A stretch of DNA of 64,000 nt. Source: Volvox africanus (taxonomy: Eukaryota; Chlorophyta; Chlorophyceae; Chlamydomonadales; Volvocaceae). The translations under genes and the position numbers were made by a program. Shown here piece by piece: positions 56,845 to 64,000 of the stretch. Location of the stretch: positions 1,876,001 through 1,940,000 of the forward strand of contig BSDZ01000020.1 in assembly GCA_030268105.1 (NCBI GenBank). The letters are read 5' to 3'. Each line of letters starts with the position of its first letter. The stretch's first letter is position 1. The notes under the pieces were generated by a model, which was not told the origin of the DNA, made no database searches, and saw nothing but the letters and a program-made list of their open reading frames with translations.

Positions 56845-57663
56845 TGTTGTATCCTTCCTTCTTTAATTATGCACTTGAATCTGCGCGTCTGAGTGTTAGC
56901 TACGCGTGCATCGTGCTTACAAACAGCAAGACAATCCAATGCGAGCCATGGGACAGTGGAAGAATTATCGATAAGGAAAGATTCAACTTACAATAGTCTT
57001 CAATTGCAAAATAGAAGTCTGCCGTCAGACCCCACGGGCAGCGTTCATCATACAGCTGGAGATGGTATGCTGGAAAAGCTCAGGCCGATAATAATTGAGT
57101 AAAGCGTATGTATAGGAATCATATTGGGTTAAGTACGTGGGTACTTAATCCAAAGTAGTCTTGAGTTGACTTCGGTCTCTAGGCAGCCGTCCTCACACCT
57201 ATCATGTTCGCGATACCGATGTGCAGTACAAGTCTCACTGGATTTCAATCTCAAGTGTGAGTACTATTATAGCACTTTCCTAAATATCGCGTAATCCATG
57301 ATATTAATGGATGCAACGTATGCAGTGTGCAAAGGTCCGAATATCGATATTTGGTTACCGACCCAACCATTGTGATCATCGCGTTTCCACACGCGTATGC
57401 ATGTGGTTCATGTTACGAATGATGTAATAATATTTGAAATATTATTACTTGATGTATTATGCCATAATGGGTTCACGCATCGATATCAGCCTCGAGTCAA
57501 ACATGTTGACCGACAGCATGATGTCGTGAATGATAATGTGACGTGCTATATTAGCTAGATATATTCGAATATATCATGCTAAAATGCTAATGTCACGTCC
57601 AGTCATGCTTAGATGAAAGCAAGCCTGTTTTGACATAAGCGGTGATTGAACTGGCGTACAACA
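56845..57663 (-). mobile_element. Second-family solo LTR nested in the small Copia-like element
   Basis: 819 bp, TGTTGTATCC...GCGTACAACA on the plus strand. The flanks ACAGG and ACAGT match at four of five positions. Same family as 50902-51682. Confidence 0.88.
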
Positions 57664-58288
57664 ACAGTGAGACACCACACACAACCGGCAATAGCAGAGG
57701 TGATCAACCTCTCAGGCAAACCACAACACAACGCAATAAACGCATGCTCAGGCAATGTAATCCAAACAAGGTGCGAAAAACTGCTTTACCCCTCTACAGA
57801 GTCAGGCCTACCGGGTTCAGGTCCTTTCCCTGTTCCCGGCGCTTCTTGAAACAGCGGGCCTCATCATGACCCGTCGTTCACTACCTCCTTGGTATCAAAC
57901 ACTGCTACAATACATGGTCTAATTCTCCACACCTCGACATTGATACCATGTCGAAGTCAGCAAAAGACTTGACCCCTCCATGGGCTGTATTGTCCAGCGC
58001 TCCTATCGCCTCCTTGTCCGGTGCTCCAAGTGCCTCCCTATCCGGCATTCCAGGCGCCTCCTTGTCCGGCGCTCCAAGTGCCAGGATCACCAACTGATCC
58101 GCTATTATCGCTGTCTTAATGGACGACTGGCATGTACCTGCCACTGACAGGTGTAGATGCTCCAGACGAACCCAAAAGTGATACAAACCGCCGTGATGAG
58201 CTCTGGTGCAACATATCGGTCAAATGAGCTTCCACGACATACAAAAAAAACTCAGGACAAAGCAAGTCCTCAGCAATGGCCACTGCGT

Positions 58289-58306
58289 CATGCGGGGCTC
58301 ATAACC
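58289..58306 (-). other. Primer-binding site matching a tRNA-Met anticodon arm
   Basis: GCGGGGCTCATAACC abuts the LTR on its inner side. CAT is the methionine anticodon and GGGCTCATAACC is typical of the anticodon stem-loop of eukaryotic tRNA-Met, so priming would use a cleaved tRNA half. Confidence 0.75.
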
Positions 58307-58946
58307 TGTTGTGAAACTCGCGTCGTAACAGCTAAGGTCCAGTTCAGCACAAGCTGGACTAGCGAGCTGCCACTATGCCTCAAGCCACTAGGACACACCA
58401 AAGTCCGGGCAAGCAATAGATATTACAAACAGCTAAAGAAGTAAGTCAGCTTTGGGGAATAAATAGCGACTTGGTGAAGGGGTCGTACATAAGACCCTTC
58501 GTATTTGAAATTCAGACGCAGTACGGTCCTGGCAATGCATTCATGCAATGAACACATGAAGAAGTCTGCCCGAATATCACAACATAGATATATATGATAG
58601 ACATATAGATGTGTGTGTTCTTGCTTTTAGGTAGAGGTAGCTCTCTTGCCCCCTCTGTCTAGGAGCTTGTGAGGTTTGCTAAGGCTTTGTTCTTTTGAGT
58701 AGCCAGGCTTGAGGCTCATGAGTCCTGCGTGCCCCTAGCTGGCTCGAGCGAGGCAAGGAGTGCACGGCAGGATGAACTGACTAAGCCATGTGTTCCCCCC
58801 TGCGCTGTGCTTCGGCCTGGTCAGGGCCCCCGGAGCTTGTCCTCTCAGGGCAAGTCGCATATAAATAAACAAAGAAACAAAGAAGATAGACAATAAATGG
58901 AGAGAGGGAGGGAGGGCGTGAATGTATGTTTACGTACTACTTGCTG

Positions 58947-59560
58947 ATGGACCAGTACGCAGCTGCTGCGAGTGGAAATATGATTGCTGCTTGTAATGTC
59001 TTGCTTGTCTCCATCCATGTCATCCAGCCGCCAAGTATGCATGACTCATACCTCCATCTAACAACAATAAATGCATAATTATATATTATGTTATGCATGA
59101 TGGCACTCTGGAAACCAAATTACTATGTAAACCATTAGTACGTACCCAGTCCTTTCAGGGCAAGTAGTCACCCACATACAGTACTGCGATAACACCTAAA
59201 GTGTGCATGTACCCAGTAGGTATATAGACGGTCATCTACACTCGCTCCTGTCTGGTAACTAGCTGCTGATAATAAACAACATATAATGTGTGCTACCTGC
59301 CTCTCGCTCGGGTATAATAATAATATGCAATAATCTCCATGCATCCCGCCCGGCAGGGAGTTGGTCCGAGGATGTGCCCATGGTTTCAATGGATGATTAT
59401 TTGAATTCACCTGGTAACACTTACCAACTCACGCTGCTTCAGTATAGCACCGACCTGAGCATTGTAAACATGGCAACGAATGCAGTTGTGTGGGCCGTTA
59501 GCAGGCTCGTCAGCTATCCGCCAGGCTGTTATATTTCCAAAGCGATGTTGCAGGTATACA

Positions 59561-59614
<54 letters not shown>

Positions 59615-62600
59615 GTGTGTGTTTGCCAGGCTCTTGCCAGGTCAGTTTCGGGTTAGAGAGGGTTCCCTGTCCTTTGAGCAGCTAGGTGTCCCCCGTTTTC
59701 TGTTGGGCCCTTCTGTGGCTTCTTGGTGACCCTGAGTGCTCTGTTAGTGGCCAAGCGAGAGCCTCTGAGGTTTTGCTGGCCTGAGTGAGAGGGAGAGCAC
59801 GTGGCAGGACAGACAGACAAAGCCACGTGCTCCTCCCCTGCGCTGTGGCTCGGTCCGGTCAGGACCCCCGGTGCTCGTCTTTGGAGGGCGAGTTGCCCAC
59901 AGTGTAACACCCAGCGAGAGAAATGCTTGCCCAGGTTACGGTCTCACGACCCCGTCGACCACAACAGTAATCCGTTGCGGCTGCTGACGGCGCAACCACC
60001 TGCTAGTCCAGTGGGATCTAAACCCTAAAACCCTATATATATATATATATATACCCTAAGAATAAGAATAAGAATAAGAATAATTTCAGAGTCATTTTCA
60101 CTCATGCATCACGCACTTCAACAGATACTGTGACGCACGTATGGCTTATTACAAACACCGATCTGGACATAAAATTGAAAAATCAACATGATAAGAATAA
60201 GAATACTTAAGAATGTAAAATGTCGAAATGATGATAACAACTTATTCCAACTCAAATCTAACCCTGTCTAGCTATCTGATGGGTTGCTAGCTGGCTAATG
60301 TAACAGCCTACCTGGCGACTTGGAAGAGAAACGACTGGAACCCGATACGGAGGTGTTGATAAACACCGGGGTCTTCCCTTAGGGATAAATAGTCGCTTGC
60401 AGTACGACAAGGTGCAGATTGTAGGAGTGTTGTACTCTAGGATAAGCTCCAACAATAGAGGATTCCTATAGACAATTGTCGATAAAGATCTGGCCGTATA
60501 CGGACATCCATGTACAACCCTAAATTGTTAAACCCTATCCTAAAAACCCTATCCTTAACCCTAAAATCCCATTCGTGTAAAACCCTAAAACCCTACATAT
60601 TACAGCCATAGCCGTAACAATGTACTGTATGTATTATGTACCGCTGTACAGTAAGCCCCTTTGTGATATTTGGTATCTTGAGGATAGAGTGTCTTGAGGA
60701 ATATAATTGAGTATTGACAGAGTCTGTTACAGCTGATTAATAATTAACGATGGTACATGCATGATCAGTATGACGAATGTTAATGATAATGCTGTGCACT
60801 GCGCCGGTTACCTACGTACCTTTATCATCACCCGTATACCTTGGCTTATCACTTGTTGTGATGATTATTTTTAACATTCATTTCGTACCATTATTACTGG
60901 CTGGTACTATGTACTACTCACTCGTAAAGGCACAGGCAAACATGCATATGTATAGTAATGACCAAAAACAACAAATTACAAAACGCCATACGAGCTTTGA
61001 TTGGCGGTTTTTTATCGGTAAATATACAAGTACACTTATTGTAAAGTAACACGTAATAAGGTAGGGTGTAAACCCTAAGACAGCAGCAGATGACCAGAGA
61101 GATAGATAGAGATAGAAAGATAAAGAGAGAGATAGAGAGAGAGAGAGGTAAATGACAACTAATTGAGCAAGAGTTGGCACCCACGCAGTGGGGTTTTCAA
61201 GCAATTGGCTGGACGCACTGCTGCTGCTGCACCCTAATAACTAATTATATATTTTGTTGTTATATTCATGCAGAGCAGCGACGCAAATTTGGTGGTGAAC
61301 TGCTTTTACACTGGAGATCCCACGCCAGTGCCAGTGTGGACGATGGCTGTGCCAACAGCGTCCAAGCCCGTGGGCCCCTATACCGTGAAGCTGATGGATG
61401 ACGGAAGCCTTCAGCTTGTAGCTGAAAACAGTGGTAATCAACTGGTTTATTGGTCATCTGTAGGTGGGTGGTGAACTGCTACCCTTACCAATCAGGCTAT
61501 ACGCACGGCTAGTATAAAAGTGAATATTATTTTTTGTACCGCCAAGAAATCAATGAAAGGACGTTTGATAAATTATAGAGTAAACCTGCCATAACTGAGA
61601 AATTATCAGTGCACCGGAATGAAGCAACAGGTAAACCATAATAAACTATATATAATACACCTATGTGGCACTTCATATAACCGCTTTCATCACCAATCAG
61701 AAAGTTTCTGCATACATCTCCGTCACTGTTTTTGGTTCCCAGGCCTGCCACCACCACCACCAACATCACCACCAACATCACCACCTCCACCACCATCACC
61801 ACCATCACCACCACCGCCATCACCGCCACCGCCATCACCGTCACCTCCACCGCCATCACCGCCACCGCCATCACCGTCACCTCCACCGCCATCACCGCCA
61901 CCTCCACCACCATCACCGCCATCACCGCCACCGCCATCACCGTCACCTCCACCGCCATCACCGCCACCGCCATCACCGCCACCGCCATCACCGCCACCGC
62001 CATCACCGTCACCTCCACCGCCATCACCGCCACCGCCATCACCAACACCGCCATCACCGTCACCTCCACCGCCATCACCGCCACCGCCATCACCGCCACC
62101 GCCATCACCGTCACCTCCACCGCCATCACCGCCACCGCCATCACCAACACCGCCATCACCGTCACCTCCACCGCCATCACCGCCACCGCCATCACCAACA
62201 CCGCCATCACCGTCACCTCCACCGCCATCACCGCCACCGCCATCACCAACACCACCATCACCGCCACCATCATCACCGCCTCCACGAGGTGAATTGTCCA
62301 AAAAGGGTTTTAAGGTTTAGGGTTTTAAACCCTAAAACCCTATAAATTCTATGTATTAAAACCCTAAAACCCTAACCCTAAAACCCTAAAACCACACATA
62401 TATATGTATGTGTGTGTGTGTGGGATAAGTGTCGTTTTCATTTCTGTATACCATATTTTAAAATGTTCTTGCCTCCTCATCGACGGTTATGCCGTGCATT
62501 TTTATTGTTAGTGCGTGGTTGAACAATGCCGTACACTCATATTTACCTAAAACCTACAACCACCCAAGCAACACGTTACACTGCTAGCCCTGACGTAACT

Positions 62601-62762
62601 ACCAAAATACCGACACATTTCTTTGTTGTGTTGGTGGTGTCCCTCATCACTCGTGTATCGGCCTATGCAGGTTCCTCATCCACCAATTGGCCACTCTCTA
62701 TTTGGCGTCTTGCCACAAGTTTTACAGTATGCGCAGGGATGGCATGGCTGTGGAGTCCATGA
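58947..62762 (+). CDS. Bulb-type lectin with long (SP)n stalk, third complete copy
   Basis: Five exons: 58947-59034, 59357-59553, 61274-61463, 61743-62288 and 62671-62762; GT-AG, in-phase, 370 residues. Compared with the arm copies the lectin domain differs strongly in exon 2 (MVSMDDYLNSP, LLQYSTDLSI) and in exon 3 (QSSDANLVVNCFYTGDP with a two-residue insertion, TVKLMDDGSL). The stalk is about 200 bp longer and made of SPPPPSPPPPSP blocks. The tail is nearly unchanged (LATSFTVCAGMAWLW). Intron 2 holds the microsatellite, a dispersed repeat and telomere-like tracts. TGTAA at 62877, the green-algal polyadenylation signal, lies about 115 nt past the stop. Two extra 5' halves precede it in the array. 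Confidence 0.65.
59622..59912. repeat. Diverged copy of the dispersed repeat
   Basis: Inside intron 2 of the third lectin gene. It contains GGTCAGGACCCCCGGTGC and GTTGCCCACAGTGTAACA, homologous to 430-645 but clearly older. Confidence 0.55.
60019..60600. repeat. Telomere-like repeats in intron 2 of the third lectin gene
   Basis: CCCTAAAACCC units at about 60019-60040 and, more extensively, 60516-60596. The four-A form (CCCTAAAA) is the Chlamydomonas-type telomere unit. A second set with CCCTAAAA and TTTAGGG is in intron 4 at 62301-62396, and a trace lies near 62893. Confidence 0.75.
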
Positions 62763-64000
62763 TGATGAATGAAGAAGAGTTCATACATTAAATTTATAGA
62801 TGGTGCCATGTATGCCTTCTGAGGTCTCAGGGTTCAAAACTTGCCTCCTACTCACACATACCTTAAAATTGCATGCTGTAAAAACATTATTAAACCCCTA
62901 AACCCTAAACCCCTAACACACCGCTCTAACATTTGAGCGGTGATGGGTTAGCAGGCAGCCCCTAGCTACTTGGTCAATGGATCGGTTGTGTATGTAGGAC
63001 GTGATTATAGTGGCTGCTTATTACGAGCTGCCTGGGACTGGAGCAAGTGTTGTATCTCTGTCCCTAATAAACTCGAGGATACTGTTGTATCTCTGTTGTG
63101 TCGGCCTACAAAGGCCCGATCGGAAGGATGACCATCTGTGGTCCAGAATCCTTGACACCACCCGTAGATACCCCAGGACACTACAGATACATACTACAAA
63201 GAGTGGGATGTGCCGTTGACCCGCAAGATTCTGCTGACTGCTGATATAATGAGCTCTGGTGGTGATGGCTGAAGCTAAAAAATACATGTTGAACTTGATT
63301 GGGTGAATGGATGAGGATGTAAGAGTTGAGAACCGTAAAGGCCTCTCGAGAGTCTGACAGGGTTCTTCTGCACTTTGATATTGGGCCATAAATGTACGAC
63401 TACTACTGTAACACTGTTGGAGACTACTTGCTCTGAAAGGAGAAGCACCTTGTGCATGTGTATGTGTGTGTGTGTATGTTTATGGCTGGCTGGGTCAGGG
63501 GGTTGATGATTAAAGGGAATGCAAGAGGGAGGGGAGAAGATATGTATCCTGGTTAGATATTTAGGTAGGCCGCCTACCTAGCTAAACCACCTAGCCAAGC
63601 CATCTAGCAAGGATGTAGGTATCCAAATAGTCTGCTGGTGGCTACCAGCACCAGCATTTTCATTCCCACAACTCGGGGATTAGCCACCATCGGGTTAGAG
63701 GTTATCCCCTGGGTTGGACTTCAGTTTAGGACGGTTAATAAGCTGTGCATACATGATAACAAATATACATGTTTTACCGAGAGGTTTGCTTGATGTCAAG
63801 AAAGAACGAAGGGTTGCTGCTGGCGTGCTTAAAGCCGGAAAAGGGTGGGGTAATCATGCACAATGACCTCATTGGTCGTGACAAAACAGTGATGGCAATG
63901 ATCATCAAGCGTTTGGTCTGGAGACTGCCTGATGGAGGCCTAACCACAGTGCCAATTTATGGATGAATAGTCCGCGAAGCCACACAGCTGCCATTGTATT
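62763..64000. other. 3' flank of the third lectin gene
   Basis: A diverged copy of 4158-5710 of the left arm, with a telomere-like trace near 62893, an inserted segment near 63085-63190, the palindrome TAGGTAGGCCGCCTACCTA near 63563 and the broken version of the small ORF from 63856. No gene is recognised. Confidence 0.7.

Larger units (their letters stand above)
55998..58584 (-). mobile_element. Small non-autonomous Copia-like LTR element with half-tRNA primer site
   Basis: LTRs at 55998-56280 and 58307-58584 (TGTTGTGA...TCACAACA) are flanked by TAGAT at 55993-55997 and 58585-58589. Next to the 58307 LTR, 58289-58306 reads as the anticodon arm of a methionine tRNA (GCGGGGCTCATAACC), so on the minus strand it is a primer-binding site like that of copia, Ty5 and Volvox Osser, which are primed by a cleaved initiator tRNA. 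The internal region has no RT, integrase or protease; without the nested LTR (56845-57663) it is only about 1.2 kb. An ORF at 57905-58186 with GAPDKEA repeats is of unknown value. It is probably mobilised by a Copia element elsewhere. Confidence 0.88.
55734..59621. repeat. Tandem unit 3, carrying the intact retroelement
   Basis: Begins GTAAGATGACTTC like the others and ends in a (TA)n(GT)n tract at 59561-59621. It is longer because the small Copia-like element is present in full (55998-58584) instead of as a solo LTR. The unit continues into the complete third lectin gene. Confidence 0.9.

Overview
ORGANISM. The window is eukaryotic nuclear DNA, most likely from a chlorophyte green alga of the volvocine/chlamydomonad type. 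The evidence is: genes with short exons and GT-AG introns whose phases agree; extracellular proteins with long Ser-Pro-Pro-Pro stalks; interstitial telomere-like repeats of both CCCTAAA and CCCTAAAA type; chromodomain Gypsy, Copia and non-LTR retrotransposons; and a Copia-like element primed from the anticodon arm of a methionine tRNA. I cannot name a species. Base composition is moderate and AT-rich stretches and (TA)n/(GT)n tracts are common. There is no bacterial-type gene organisation. LAYOUT. Positions 1-7718 are one arm of a large, nearly identical inverted repeat; the other arm is 35431-43191. Each arm carries a five-exon gene for a small secreted bulb-type (GNA-like) lectin with an (SP)n stalk and a hydrophobic C-terminal tail. 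The 27.7-kb spacer holds: a Gypsy chromovirus (7719-15989) with a solo LTR of its own family in its RT gene; a non-LTR retrotransposon fragment (15990-17770); a lectin-gene fragment (18977-20604); a second Gypsy fragment (20605-21290); repeat modules shared with 43-49 kb; a 5'-truncated Copia (22820-26344); a solo Gypsy LTR; a 1.1-kb element with 82-bp terminal inverted repeats; and one unidentified ORF region. After the right arm come repeat modules (43192-48985), a Copia broken by two LTR insertions (47916-52726), and a tandem array (52572-59621). The array's 1.58-kb unit carries lectin exons 1-2 three times; the third unit continues into a third complete lectin gene (58947-62762) whose 3' flank runs off the window. 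WHAT MAY BE NEW. The lectin copies sit in almost identical flanking DNA, yet short exon patches differ at many codons. Between the two arms, 26 substitutions fall in 126 nt of exon 2. Of these 24 are at codon positions 1 or 2, 16 of 17 changed codons change the amino acid, there are no indels, and transversions dominate. The same codon-level replacement appears in exon 3 of another copy, in exon 2 of the tandem array, and in an 18-nt candidate microexon of a different gene. This suggests a repeat-rich, possibly subtelomeric locus where ligand-contact residues of surface lectins are diversified while introns are homogenised. Whether the cause is selection plus gene conversion or a targeted mutational process cannot be settled from sequence alone.
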